Source: Tragulus kanchil (taxonomy: Eukaryota; Chordata; Mammalia; Artiodactyla; Tragulidae). From it: 64,000 nucleotides of DNA. Location of the stretch: positions 99,006,794 through 99,070,793 of the forward strand of contig JAIOJX010000032.1 of the NCBI GenBank assembly GCA_022376925.1. The letters run 5' to 3'. Numbering within the stretch: the stretch's first letter is position 1; each line of letters starts with the position of its first letter. The translations under genes and the position numbers were made by a program. A model generated the notes under the pieces. That model searched no databases and was not told where the DNA came from. It saw nothing but the letters and a program-made list of their open reading frames with translations. Of this stretch, positions 20,930 through 32,744 are shown piece after piece.

Positions 20930-22229
20930 TCCTCTATCCTCTTTGAGGGAGGAGGTAGTGGAATTAAAGTCATAAAAGTGAAGCTAAAATCAGTTACCTG
21001 TAGCAGAAGGCAATGCTTGTAAAGAGAAAGTGGAGATCCATCTGACCTCATGATGGTAGAGGATTTTGCTCTCTTGAAGGGAGCATTGGAGTGATGAGGT
21101 GCATACCTTCTTCCTCATCTACAGCAGGGTTTTTTAGAAATGCTAAAACCACAATTAAAATACAGTAACCAGCTCATTCAGTCAGGCTTGCTTTATGATG
21201 TACTTAGACTAGGTCTAATCTAGACAGTAGCTTGGTGTTGCATTTTATAAAGAAACAGACAGAAAGTCTGATATCTAAGAAGAAACAGAGCTTGGGCTTG
21301 AGTGGTTTCATTCTAAATCCACCACTCCTACCACTGTCACATACAGGTTACTAAAGCCTAGTGATCATTTAAGTGAACCACAGGGTTGACCCTGGGATTC
21401 ACGGGCATATTATGGGTGCTTTAGCAGAAATAGCTTCTGCTCTGAGTTTCACCTTTGCTTTGACAACATGTGGTTCATGGTAACTTAAGTGCTAAGCAAA
21501 TGAAACAAGGGTTAAATATAACTTAAGTTGGCCACCGGGATAAACCCACACTTCACCAGAGCAAAGGGCCAAACTCTTGTGTCTCGAAATGAACTTTTTC
21601 ATTACCTGGAAGAGCATCCTGGTAGGTGGAAGATAGCACCATCATCCAGGATTCAGGGATTAGAAATGAAGGTTAACTTCCTATCATCAATGGAAGAGAA
21701 TTTTCTGAAAAACCACAATTCTTGGGATTGGATTTTGACCTTAATGCCAGAGTTAGCTCTCACAGAGGGACACTGGACAACTCCCAAGCAGCAGATGCTA
21801 GAACCTGAACCCCATGCTCCTCTATGCTCACATCTCACAAGCCCATTATGGACAGCATGAGGTTGGTCAGTGGCCTTTCTCTATGGAACAGTTGTTCCAT
21901 CACCAAAGCCTGTTGATAGTTGATCCAAACAAACACAGAATGTGGTTAGCTGTACCAGAGGGCCAGTGGCAGAGTGGGTTTTCACATCTACTTATGTTAT
22001 TGCCAACTAGTTTGGAAATTTTAAACCAGAAAAGTAAGTGAGATAAGGTAAAGGAAACTTACATGTATTAAACAATATGTCCTTTGTCCTAAGCACCAGC
22101 CTCCACATCATTAATAAAATAACTCATGTAGTCTTTACCAAAAATCCATGACATATGTGGTAGCCAATTTATAGATGAGAACAATATTGCCTGTTGAGTC
22201 AACAAGGTTTATTTGCTCAGAACTGAAAT
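20930..22229. other. Unrecognised sequence, left copy of D8
   Basis: AT-rich. The only long frame (21528-21860, 110 codons) has no recognisable domain and recurs at 22677-23009. No repeat family identified with confidence. Confidence 0.4.
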
Positions 22230-23378
22230 CTAGATTTTTAGGTTTGGGGGCATACCTTCTTCCTCATCTACAGCAGGGTTTTTTAGAAATGCTAAAACCA
22301 CAATTAAAATACAGTAACCAGCTCATTCAGTCAGGCTTGCTTTATGATGTACTTAGACTAGGTCTAATCTAGACAGTAGCTTGGTGTTGCATTTTATAAA
22401 GAAACAGACAGAAAGTCTGATATCTAAGAAGAAACAGAGCTTGGGCTTGAGTGGTTTCATTCTAAATCCACCACTCCTACCACTGTCACATACAGGTTAC
22501 TAAAGCCTAGTGATCATTTAAGTGAACCACAGGGTTGACCCTGGGATTCACGGGCATATTATGGGTGCTTTAGCAGAAATAGCTTCTGCTCTGAGTTTCA
22601 CCTTTGCTTTGACAACATGTGGTTCATGGTAACTTAAGTGCTAAGCAAATGAAACAAGGGTTAAATATAACTTAAGTTGGCCACCGGGATAAACCCACAC
22701 TTCACCAGAGCAAAGGGCCAAACTCTTGTGTCTCGAAATGAACTTTTTCATTACCTGGAAGAGCATCCTGGTAGGTGGAAGATAGCACCATCATCCAGGA
22801 TTCAGGGATTAGAAATGAAGGTTAACTTCCTATCATCAATGGAAGAGAATTTTCTGAAAAACCACAATTCTTGGGATTGGATTTTGACCTTAATGCCAGA
22901 GTTAGCTCTCACAGAGGGACACTGGACAACTCCCAAGCAGCAGATGCTAGAACCTGAACCCCATGCTCCTCTATGCTCACATCTCACAAGCCCATTATGG
23001 ACAGCATGAGGTTGGTCAGTGGCCTTTCTCTATGGAACAGTTTTTCCATCACCAAAGCCTGTTGATAGTTGATCCAAACAAACACAGAATGTGGTTAGCT
23101 GTACCAGAGGGGCCAGTGGCAGAGTGGGTTTTCACATCTACTTATGTTATTGCCAACTAGTTTGGAAATTTTAAACCAGAAAAGTAAGTGAGATAAGGTA
23201 AAGGAAACTTACATGTATTAAACAATATGTCCTTTGTCCTAAGCACCAGCCTCCACATCATTAATAAAATAACTCATGTAGTCTTTACCAAAAATCCATG
23301 ACATATGTGGTAGCCAATTTATAGATGAGAACAATATTGCCTGTTGAGTCAACAAGGTTTATTTGCTCAGAACTGAAA
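21101..23378. repeat. Direct duplication D8, period 1149
   Basis: Copy 1 is 21101-22229 and copy 2 is 22250-23378. About 20 bp of filler (22230-22249) separates them. Differences include CAGTTGTTCC versus CAGTTTTTCC (21890/23039) and a G-run one base longer in copy 2 near 23107. Confidence 0.97.
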
Positions 23379-23744
23379 TTGTGTCAGGGGACAATAGAGA
23401 TAAAGGAAAATTTTAATGTAGTTTGCCTTATTTTTCAGAGTAAACTTGATGCTATTTGGGCAAGAGTAAGCACACATAGACAAAAAAATATACAAACCCA
23501 AGACATTAAAAAACTACAGTCCTCTACACTCAAAGTCATGATTCTATCACTGAAGTATACATGTTGCTAACAGTAAATCCTTCTTATACCAACATTTTTT
23601 GATTTAAAGAAATATTACATGATGACTATAAATATGACATATATTTCTACTTTTCCCTGATCATGAATTCATTTTCCATATTATTAATTCAAACTCCATA
23701 AACACGGTGTTTAATAACTGGCAATGCTATAACCAATGGCTGTT

Positions 23745-23850
23745 TCTTCCATTTATTTTTCTCTTTACCTCCACCTTGACTACCACCACCACCTTCTCCT
23801 CCTCCTCCACCTCTCCCCTTCCTTGTCCACCTCCTTCTCTGCCTACTGGC
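23745..23850. repeat. Pyrimidine-rich low-complexity tract
   Basis: CTACCACCACCACCTTCTCC then CTCCTCCACCTCTCCCC. Repeated at 24925-25030 with one extra T in the preceding T run. Confidence 0.75.
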
Positions 23851-23944
23851 AGAACTCATTCTTTTAAGCTTATTGGTATTAAAAGCTTTCAGTGTGTTAG
23901 ACTGAGTTAAATTCTTTCTTCATAAAAATCTCCTTCAATTCTTT

Positions 23945-24100
23945 AGTAACTCTGTGAAGTACATTCTGCTAATATCCATTCATAGAGACAAATACAGGGA
24001 TGAGATACTTAATGGACAGAAGAGTTAAATAATTTACCTATATTTAATAGCACAGCTATTAAGAAGTAGAGCTAGGATTTTATTTTCTTTGATCTCAGAC
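23945..24100 (-). mobile_element. MIR-like remnant, antisense
   Basis: GTAACTCTGTGAAGTACATT, GGACAGAAGAGTTAAATAAT and AAGAAGTAGAGCTAGGATTT fit antisense MIR. Duplicate at 25125-25280. Confidence 0.55.
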
Positions 24101-25309
24101 AATTTCAAACCTTAGACTGAAGTTGCTAGAACCTGAACCCCATGCTCCTCTATGCTCACATCTCACAAGCCCATTATGGACAGCATGAGGTTGGTCAGTG
24201 GCCTTTCTCTATGGAACAGTTGTTCCATCACCAAAGCCTGTTGATAGTTGATCCAAACAAACACAGAATGTGGTTAGCTGTACCAGAGGGGCCAGTGGCA
24301 GAGTGGGTTTTCACATCTACTTATGTTATTGCCAACTAGTTTGGAAATTTTAAACCAGAAAAGTAAGTGAGATAAGGTAAAGGAAACTTACATGTATTAA
24401 ACAATATGTCCTTTGTCCTAAGCACCAGCCTCCACATCATTAATAAAATAACTCATGTAGTCTTTACCAAAAATCCATGACATATGTGGTAGCCAATTTA
24501 TAGATGAGAACAATATTGCCTGTTGAGTCAACAAGGTTTATTTGCTCAGAACTGAAATTGTGTCAGGGGACAATAGAGATAAAGGAAAATTTTAATGTAG
24601 TTTGCCTTATTTTTCAGAGTAAACTTGATGCTATTTGGGCAAGAGTAAGCACACATAGACAAAAAAATATACAAACCCAAGACATTAAAAAACTACAGTC
24701 CTCTACACTCAAAGTCATGATTCTATCACTGAAGTATACATGTTGCTAACAGTAAATCCTTCTTATACCAACATTTTTTGATTTAAAGAAATATTGCATG
24801 ATGACTATAAATATGACATATATTTCTACTTTTCCCTGATCATGAATTCATTTTCCATATTATTAATTCAAACTCCATAAACACGGTGTTTAATAACTGG
24901 CAATGCTATAACCAATGGCTGTTTCTTCCATTTATTTTTCTCTTTTACCTCCACCTTGACTACCACCACCACCTTCTCCTCCTCCTCCACCTCTCCCCTT
25001 CCTTGTCCACCTCCTTCTCTGCCTACTGGCAGAACTCATTCTTTTAAGCTTATTGGTATTAAAAGCTTTCAGTGTGTTAGACTGAGTTAAATTCTTTCTT
25101 CATAAAAATCTCCTTCAATTCTTTAGTAACTCTGTGAAGTACATTCTGCTAATATCCATTCATAGAGACAAATACAGGGATGAGATACTTAATGGACAGA
25201 AGAGTTAAATAATTTACCTATATTTAACAGCACAGCTATTAAGAAGTAGAGCTAGGATTTTATTTTCTTTGATCTCAGACAATTTCAAACCTTAGACTGA
25301 AGTTGCTAA

Positions 25310-26560
25310 CCTTATTGTTAGGCATTTAAGCTGATTCCAGTCTTTATCATATTCCCTGTGTATGTGGTCACTTTTGATGAATTTCTTAAAAGAGATTTAC
25401 ATAAAAAGAATGATTAAGCAAAAGAGCTTGACTGTTTTGTAGACTCTTAACATACACAGCCAAATTGCTTTCAAAAAGTTCCATCCACTTAGATTTCTGC
25501 CAGCAAGGCATGCAAGAGTCCATTTCATCACATGTGTGTTAGAAATGAAAAGGGAAACCAAAAAAGGAGCAAATGACTCCACATGACTGACAGTGTCAGA
25601 CATCTACAGAGTTCTGGAGCTCTTGGTTACGATAGGTTAGGAGTGTCTTATAGAAGGCAGAGAGAGAAGCAACACAGGATGGAGGCAAGAAAGTTTGTTA
25701 GAAGCAGTTAGAATCAGAATATCTGGGTTTGAGACCCATCTCCATTACTTACTAATTTTTGACTCTGAAATGTGTCTCCCTGTTTGTTAGTGTACTTCAT
25801 TTACTCTAGTTGTTGGGGGCAGGACATGGGTGGAGAGGAGCTTTGAGAAGGCTCTGAAAATGTAGGGATGATTCACCTGGGCCTTAAATGGTGAAGTGGG
25901 GCTCAGTTGGTAAGAGGGTAACAGAAAGGAATTCCAGGTAGAGATATCTCCTGAACCATAGCCTGATGTCCATGGCTTGTTCTAGGGACAATGGGAACAA
26001 TGAATACTCATTGCAGTGCAGTGGGCAGAGTTGGGGTTGGCATGGCAAGCTTGGGAAGAACCTCAATAACCTTAAATATCATTCCAGGGAATTTGAACTT
26101 GACTTGTAAGTAAAGAGATTCCATCAAAGTTTTCTCCACTCATGCTTTGAGGGGAGTGACTTGATCAGATTTGTATTTTTCAGTGACAGCTCTGAGTAAA
26201 GAGAACTAGAGAAAAAAACTGGACAGAAAGGCAATGCTTAGGTAAAGTCAAAATGATCTAGGCAACAGAGGAGCAAGTGCTGACTTTTAGTTCAGAAACT
26301 AGAGTGATTGTAGCTGCCATAGAAGTACATAAATTTTAGAGGGAGCCCATCAAAGTGATTAATCAGTTTCTACACACAGTAGGTATAAAGGAAAAGTGTT
26401 TTGGAGAACTGAAATGTTCTCAGATGAGTGAAGTGAGACTCAGATGGGTCAATCAACCTGTCAACATTATGCTGATAGAAAGTGAAAATATAATTAAAGT
26501 CAAGTGTATCAGACCCTAAATACCACTCCAGTTCACTGTCAAGGTGTCCTAGAGGAGGTA
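25310..26560. other. Unrecognised single-copy and D10 sequence
   Basis: No gene. Some phrases at 26570-26690 (GAGGATTCCAGGCAGGGAAA, GCCTGAGCCAAGGCATTGC) look like an old interspersed repeat whose family I cannot name. These recur at 27770-27880 and 28850-28950. Confidence 0.4.
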
Positions 26561-28053
26561 ACCTTTCAGCTGAACCTTGAAGATGACACAGTCTTTCTCC
26601 AGATGGACAATGATGGGTGAAGAGGATTCCAGGCAGGGAAAATGGCCTGAGCCAAGGCATTGCATTGGGGCATTGCATTGTGAGAATCTGTGGTCCCCTT
26701 AAGAATGTGCAAATCTGCCTTCAGAGAGATGTATGCATTGGAGTTGCTGAGTATTTATCATCAGCCTAGTATTATTCTCAGCACTCAACACTTACTGAAC
26801 CTTTCAATCTTACCTGTAGCTTCTATGTAGACACTGGGCATCCTGCTTTAGATGCCAGAGAGAGAAGCAACATAGGATGGAGGCAAGAAAGTTTGTTAGA
26901 AGCAGTTAGAATCAGAATATCTGGGTTTGAGACCCATCTCCATTACTTACTAATTTTTGACTCTGAAATGTGTCTCCCTGTTTGTTAGTGTACTTCATTT
27001 ACTCTAGTTGTTGGGGCAGGACATGGGTGGAGAGGAGCTTTGAGAAGGCTCTGAAAATGTAGGGATGATTCACCTGGGCCTTAAATGGTGAAGTGGGGCT
27101 CAGTTGGTAAGAGGGTAACAGAAAGGAATTCCAGGTAGAGATATCTCCTGAACCATAGCCTGATGTCCATGGCTTGTTCTAGGGACAATGGGAACAATGA
27201 ATACTCATTGCAGTGCAGTGGGCAGAGTTGGGGTTGGCATGGCAAGCTTGGGAAGAACCTCAATAACCTTAAATATCATTCCAGGGAATTTGAACTTGAC
27301 TTGTAAGTAAAGAGATTCCATCAAAGTTTTCTCCACTCATGCTTTGAGGGGAGTGACTTGATCAGATTTGTATTTTTCAGTGACAGCTCTGAGTAAAGAG
27401 AACTAGAGAAAAAAACTGGACAGAAAGGCAATGCTTAGGTAAAGTCAAAATGATCTAGGCAACAGAGGAGCAAGTGCTGACTTTTAGTTCAGAAACTAGA
27501 GTGATTGTAGCTGCCATAGAAGTACATAAATTTTAGAGGGAGCCCATCAAAGTGATTAATCAGTTTCTACACACAGTAGGTATAAAGGAAAAGTGTTTTG
27601 GAGAACTGAAATGTTCTCAGATGAGTGAAGTGAGACTCAGATGGGTCAATCAACCTGTCAACATTATGCTGATAGAAAGTGAAAATATAATTAAAGTCAA
27701 GTGTATCAGACCCTAAATACCACTCCAGTTCACTGTCAAGGTGTCCTAGAGGAGGTAACCTTTCAGCTGAACCTTGAAGATGACACAGTCTTTCTCCAGA
27801 TGGACAATGATGGGTGAAGAGGATTCCAGGCAGGGAAAATGGCCTGAGCCAAGGCATTGCATTGGGGCATTGCATTGTGAGAATCTGTGGTCCCCTTAAG
27901 AATGTGCAAATCTGCCTTCAGAGAGATGTATGCATTGGAGTTGCTGAGTATTTATCATCAGCCTAGTATTATTCTCAGCACTCAACACTTACTGAACCTT
28001 TCAATCTTACCTGTAGCTTCTATGTAGACACTGGGCATCCTGCTTTAGATGCC
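25658..28053. repeat. Direct duplication D10, period 1197-1198
   Basis: Copy 1 is about 25658-26855 and copy 2 about 26856-28053. The junction is direct, with no filler and at most one or two shared bases. Differences noticed: AACACAGG versus AACATAGG near the start, and a G-run one base shorter in copy 2 (25814/27012). Otherwise the copies read the same. Confidence 0.97.
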
Positions 28054-29880
28054 CAATTTAGAGAGAATTAAGCTGAAGACACAAAGTCCATAAGTGGATT
28101 TCCCAGATTCCTAGGGCTAGTATGAAGCAGATACAGCCTTTCACCCAAGGTGTCCTGACTAGAGAGTTCTTAACCATTTTGCAACCTGGCCTTTTACCTA
28201 CAATGTGGAGGCTAAGAGCCATTCTTTCCTGACACCAAAGTGGAAGGAAATGGTGGAATCATTTTCCACCATTGGTGGAAAATGTGGTGGCACATGGATA
28301 CCTTTGATGAAGACAGAGATCAACCAGGATAACCTGTACAGCACTCTATCTTTAATAATGAGTATGATGATAATAATGATAGAACCACGCTGTTGACCAA
28401 GTACCATGTGGGATGCTCTGTACATCTTTCCTGTGCAAAGCTCACTGAGAGGGGAGGATGTATTGCACCAAGAAAATGAAGACTAACTGATATAGGATTC
28501 TAGTGTGGAAACAGAGGAAGAGATAAGCATTGTCAACCATGCTAAAGAATATGGATCTCATCTTTAGGGCAGTGGGAGAGCCCAGGAAGGCTCTTAAGGC
28601 AATGACTGAGAAAATCCTGCAGAGAGTTGCAGACTCCTTCTCTGGTGACAGTTTGGGAGAGGAAAGGGGAAATTGATTAGGGAGGGTTAGGAAGTCAGCG
28701 ACAGTTCATTGCAATCCAGGCGTCCTACCCTGGAAAGAGTCTGGGCTAAAACAGTGGCGGTGGGAGTGGAGAGAAGGGAATGAACTCAGAGTCAATAGGA
28801 CTTAGTGTCAAGTTGTCCTAGAGGAACTTCAGCTGAACCTTGAAGATGACACAGTCTTTCTCCAGATGGACAATGATGGGTGAAGAGGATTCCAGGCAGG
28901 GAGAATGGCCTGAGCCAAGGCATTGCATTGGGGCATTGCATTGTGAGAATCTGTGGTCCCCTTAAGAATGTGCAAATCTGCCTTCAGAGAGATGTATGCA
29001 TTGGAGTTGCTGAGTATTTATCATCAGCCTAGTATTATTCTCAGCACTCAACACTTACTGAACCTTTCAATCTTACCTGTAGCTTCTATGTAGACACTGG
29101 GCATCCTGCTTTAGATGCCCAATTTAGAGAGAATTAAGCTGAAGACACAAAGTCCATAAGTGGATTTCCCAGATTCCTAGGGCTAGTATGAAGCAGATAC
29201 AGCCTTTCACCCAAGGTGTCCTGACTAGAGAGTTCTTAACCATTTTGCAACCTGGCCTTTTACCTACAATGTGGAGGCTAAGAGCCATTCTTTCCTGACA
29301 CCAAAGTGGAAGGAAATGGTGGAATCATTTTCCACCATTGGTGGAAAATGTGGTGGCACATGGATACCTTTGATGAAGACAGAGATCAACCAGGATAACC
29401 TGTACAGCACTCTATCTTTAATAATGAGTATGATGATAATAATGATAGAACCACGCTGTTGACCAAGTACCATGTGGGATGCTCTGTACATCTTTCCTGT
29501 GCAAAGCTCACTGGGAGGGGAGGATGTATTGCACCAAGAAAATGAAGACTAACTGATATAGGATTCTAGTGTGGAAACAGAGGAAGAGATAAGCATTGTC
29601 AACCATGCTAAAGAATATGGATCTCATCTTTAGGGCAGTGGGAGAGCCCAGGAAGGCTCTTAAGGCAATGACTGAGAAAATCCTGCAGAGAGTTGCAGAC
29701 TCCTTCTCTGGTGACAGTTTGGGAGAGGAAAGGGGAAATTGATTAGGGAGGGTTAGGAAGTCAGCGACAGTTCATTGCAATCCAGGCGTCCTACCCTGGA
29801 AAGAGTCTGGGCTAAAACAGTGGCGGTGGGAGTGGAGAGAAGGGAATGAACTCAGAGTCAATAGGACTTAGTGTCAAGTT
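27734..29880. repeat. Direct duplication D11, period about 1066
   Basis: Copy 1 is about 27734-28814 and copy 2 about 28806-29880. The ends share about nine bases (TGTCAAGTTG against TGTCAAGGTG). Copy 2 lacks about six bases (in GGTAACCTTTC) just inside its left edge. Overlap with D10 makes 26565-26855, 27762-28053 and 28828-29119 three copies of one segment. Confidence 0.97.
28249..28282. repeat. Overlapping alternative hairpins
   Basis: AATGGTGGAA (28249-28258) pairs with TTCCACCATT (28264-28273) across a 5-base loop. TTTTCCACC (28262-28270) also pairs with GGTGGAAAA (28274-28282) across ATT. The two stems share the central arm and exclude each other. Same structure at 29315-29348 through D11. 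Confidence 0.75.
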
Positions 29881-30070
29881 GATTGTGAAGAGTGAGGGAA
29901 AGAGGCTTTAGGGATGGCACCTGACTATCTTATCTCATGCGAATCTACAGACTATGTATTTTCTTGCTTGAATGGAAAGCTATCTCTCTATAAAGAAGTG
30001 TGTCTCACTTCAGGGCCAGGAGCAATACGCTTGTTTGCTATTTCCTGAGCAGAGAAAACTAAAAGTGTCA
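28290..30070. other. Unrecognised sequence across D11
   Basis: No recognised gene or repeat. A short ATG/AAT-rich run (28355-28382) is present in both copies. The stretch right of 29880 is single-copy. Confidence 0.4.
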
Positions 30071-30074
30071 CTTA

Positions 30075-30385
30075 GTGATATGCATGAGTAATAAAAGCCC
30101 AGATTCCTCCTCTTCTCCCCGCTTAAAGGAGAAAAATTATTTTGCTCATAACTTTGATGAGCTTGATGAATGTTTGGATAGCATCCCAAGCACGCAAACC
30201 ACCCAGGCACTGGGGAAATTATTAATATTTTACTGGTGGCCTACGTTGAGCAAACACAGTAAAAACAGGCCCAGTGTCATTGCGCGCTGGAAAAGCAGAT
30301 GGCAGTCGGAAGCAAAGCTGCATCCGGCAGTTTGAAATTTCAAATTACATCAGTTTGAAGCTTCGCTCATGCCTCAGGCAAGATT
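30075..30385. promoter_or_regulatory. Candidate constrained noncoding block
   Basis: Single-copy and not a recognised repeat. It holds CTTTGATGA (30152-30160, TCF/LEF-like), ATTATTAATATTTTAC (30221-30236), a palindromic GCCTCAGGC (30371-30379, TFAP2-like) and several CpGs in otherwise CpG-poor flanks (CGTTGAGC, TGCGCGCTGG, GTCGGAAG). Regulatory function is inference. Confidence 0.25.
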
Positions 30386-30633
30386 TCCCCTACAATGAAG
30401 GAGACAGGGGGAGGCGAACCCTTTACTCCTGGGTTGATTGGCAGTAGCTGTTGATTTTCTATAGTTTCTGTGATGTTGGGTGACCTGAGAGATGGGAAGG
30501 GGATGGGTTACTTCTGTTGGAAGTTCCAGAGTACAGGCCAGGGGAATGAAAAACAAGAGAAATCCTTGGGTCTCTAGTATCTCATCAACCCAGACCCCAC
30601 GGTCTGGAGCATCTTGTTTCAAGACTATAAGGG

Positions 30634-30958
30634 TGGGCTTCCCTGGTGGTCCAGTGGGTAAGGACACCGCCTTGCAGTGCAAGGGGCGCCAGTTCGATCC
30701 CAGGCCTGGAAAGATCCCACGTACCACGGAGCGGCTGGACTGATGTGTCCAATTACTGAGCCAGAGCTCTGGAGCGCATGCGCCCAGAGTCGGTGCTCTG
30801 TGACAACAGAGGCCACCGCGATGGGAGGCCCACAGGAGCCAAAGAACAAAGACGGATGAAAATAGAGAAATGAAAGACCAATAGAAGTGGACCACCCACC
30901 CCCTCTCCCCCGCACCCCCCCCCCCAAAAAGAAAAAAAAAAATATTAAAAAAAAAAAA
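30634..30958 (+). mobile_element. CHR-type SINE, long form
   Basis: Perfect 13-bp target duplication AAGACTATAAGGG (30621-30633 and 30959-30971). A and B boxes visible; palindrome GCGCATGCGC intact at 30774-30783. The tail reads as long C and A homopolymers, unlike copy 2. A 229-codon minus-strand frame runs through this element and is an artefact of it. Confidence 0.9.
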
Positions 30959-31264
30959 AAGACTATAAGGGCCTCTATCTGGGGACCTTGGTGCTGTCTG
31001 ACTTGGTCTTGCCAAGAAGTGGCCCCAGGTTGCCTGGGTCAAGAATTCAATGAATAGTGACACAGATTAAGCAAAGAAATCCATGGTGTTATCAGCACAA
31101 TACTTCTCAGAACTATTAATGGCTATTAGAGTAGATAAGAATGAAATAGCTATTGCCTTTGGAGTCCTTAAAATTGTCTGCATTTTCAGTTTTGAGGACT
31201 GGCTAACTTGGTTTCTGTTTCTTCAGTGCCTGTATTTCTTTTTTCTGGAAACTAGCAGTATACA

Positions 31265-31560
31265 TTCATCTAGATGAGTGGTTCTCAACCCCTTCTCAAT
31301 CAAGGTGTCAGCAGATGTGCAGTCCCCTGGAGACTTAGGGGTAAATCTGTTTCTTGTCCCTTCCAGCTTCTAGTGATTGTTGGCATTCCTTGGCTTGTGG
31401 CTCCTCATTCCAATTTTCAAGGCCAGCACCTTCAAATCTCCCTCTGCTCTGTCTTCACATCATGTATTCATGTGTGTATGTGACATTTCCTTCTTCCTCC
31501 CTCTTATTAGGATTTATGTGATTTATGTGATTGCATTTAAGGTCTATAAGTGAAGTCGCA
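31265..31560 (-). mobile_element. MLT1-type (ERVL-MaLR) LTR remnant, antisense
   Basis: AGCTTCTAGTGATTGTTGGC, ATTCCTTGGCTTGTGGCTCC and CTGTCTTCACATCATGTATT follow antisense MLT1 order. Fragment without clear ends. Duplicate at 32384-32679. Confidence 0.6.
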
Positions 31561-31752
31561 ACCCTCAGTGTGTAGTATGTACCTCTTCTTTGCTATGTCC
31601 CTGCATCAAGAGACTCTGTCAGTACAAAAATACCTTCTTTTTTCCCAAAATCCCTCCTTATTAAAGGATTTATGTGATTAGTCCTTGGGTCTCTAGTATC
31701 TCATCAACCCAGACCCCACGGTCTGGAGCATCTTGTTTCAAGACTATAAGGG

Positions 31753-32077
31753 TGGGCTTCCCTGGTGGTCCAGTGGGTAAGGACACCGCCTTGCAGTGCA
31801 AGGGGCGCCAGTTCGATCCCAGGCCTGGAAAGATCCCACATACCACGGAGCGGCTGGACTGATGTGTCCAATTACTGAGCCAGAGCTCTGGAGCGCATGC
31901 GCCCAGAGCCGGTGCTCTGTGACAACAGAGGCCACCGCGATGGGAGGCCCACAGGAGCCAAAGAACAAAGACGGATGAAAATAGAGAAATGAAAGACCAA
32001 TAGAAGTGGACCACCCACCCCCTCTCTCCCCAACCCGCCCCCACAAAAATAAATAAATAAATATTAAAAAAAAAAAA
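31753..32077 (+). mobile_element. CHR-type SINE, duplicate of 30634-30958
   Basis: Same insertion site repeats (31740-31752, 32078-32090) and palindrome (31893-31902). The 3' tail here is CCCCCTCTCTCCCC, AACCCGCCCCCAC, then AAAT units, the more credible tail. Point differences: CACGTACC/CACATACC, AGAGTCGG/AGAGCCGG. Confidence 0.9.
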
Positions 32078-32744
32078 AAGACTATAAGGGCCTCTATCTG
32101 GGGACCTTGGTGCTGTCTGACTTGGTCTTGCCAAGAAGTGGCCCCAGGTTGCCTGGGTCAAGAATTCAATGAATAGTGACACAGATTAAGCAAAGAAATC
32201 CATGGTGTTATCAGCACAATACTTCTCAGAACTATTAATGGCTATTAGAGTAGATAAGAATGAAATAGCTATTGCCTTTGGAGTCCTTAAAATTGTCTGC
32301 ATTTTCAGTTTTGAGGACTGGCTAACTTGGTTTCTGTTTCTTCAGTGCCTGTATTTCTTTTTTCTGGAAACTAGCAGTATACATTCATCTAGATGAGTGG
32401 TTCTCAACCCCTTCTCAATCAAGGTGTCAGCAGATGTGCAGTCCCCTGGAGACTTAGGGGTAAATCTGTTTCTTGTCCCTTCCAGCTTCTAGTGATTGTT
32501 GGCATTCCTTGGCTTGTGGCTCCTCATTCCAATTTTCAAGGCCAGCACCTTCAAATCTCCCTCTGCTCTGTCTTCACATCATGTATTCATGTGTGTATGT
32601 GACATTTCCTTCTTCCTCCCTCTTATTAGGATTTATGTGATTTATGTGATTGCATTTAAGGTCTATAAGTGAAGTCGCAACCCTCAGTGTGTAGTATGTA
32701 CCTCTTCTTTGCTATGTCCCTGCATCAAGAGACTCTGTCAGTCA

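Larger units (their letters stand above)
22945..25308. repeat. Direct duplication D9, period 1179
   Basis: Copy 1 is 22945-24128 and copy 2 is 24124-25308. The junction is clean and the two ends share TGCTA (24124-24128). Because the left part of copy 1 lies inside D8 copy 2, the segment 21796-22229 exists three times (again at 22945-23378 and 24124-24557). Confidence 0.97.
30563..32742. repeat. Direct duplication D12, period 1119
   Basis: Copy 1 is 30563-31623 and copy 2 is 31682-32742, with 58 bp of extra sequence between them. That filler includes a distorted version of 31490-31530 (CTTATTAAAGGATTTATGTG against CTTATTAGGATTTATGTG). In copy 1 the SINE tail is a run of C then A, where copy 2 has a mixed C-rich stretch followed by AAAT repeats, as if copy 1 were a degraded consensus. 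Confidence 0.97.

Noticed and set aside
30374..31063. Longest open frame in the window, about 229 codons on the minus strand
   Set aside because: It crosses a CHR-type SINE, its target duplications and its homopolymer tail. The partner frame in the duplicate is only 170 codons. No domain is visible.
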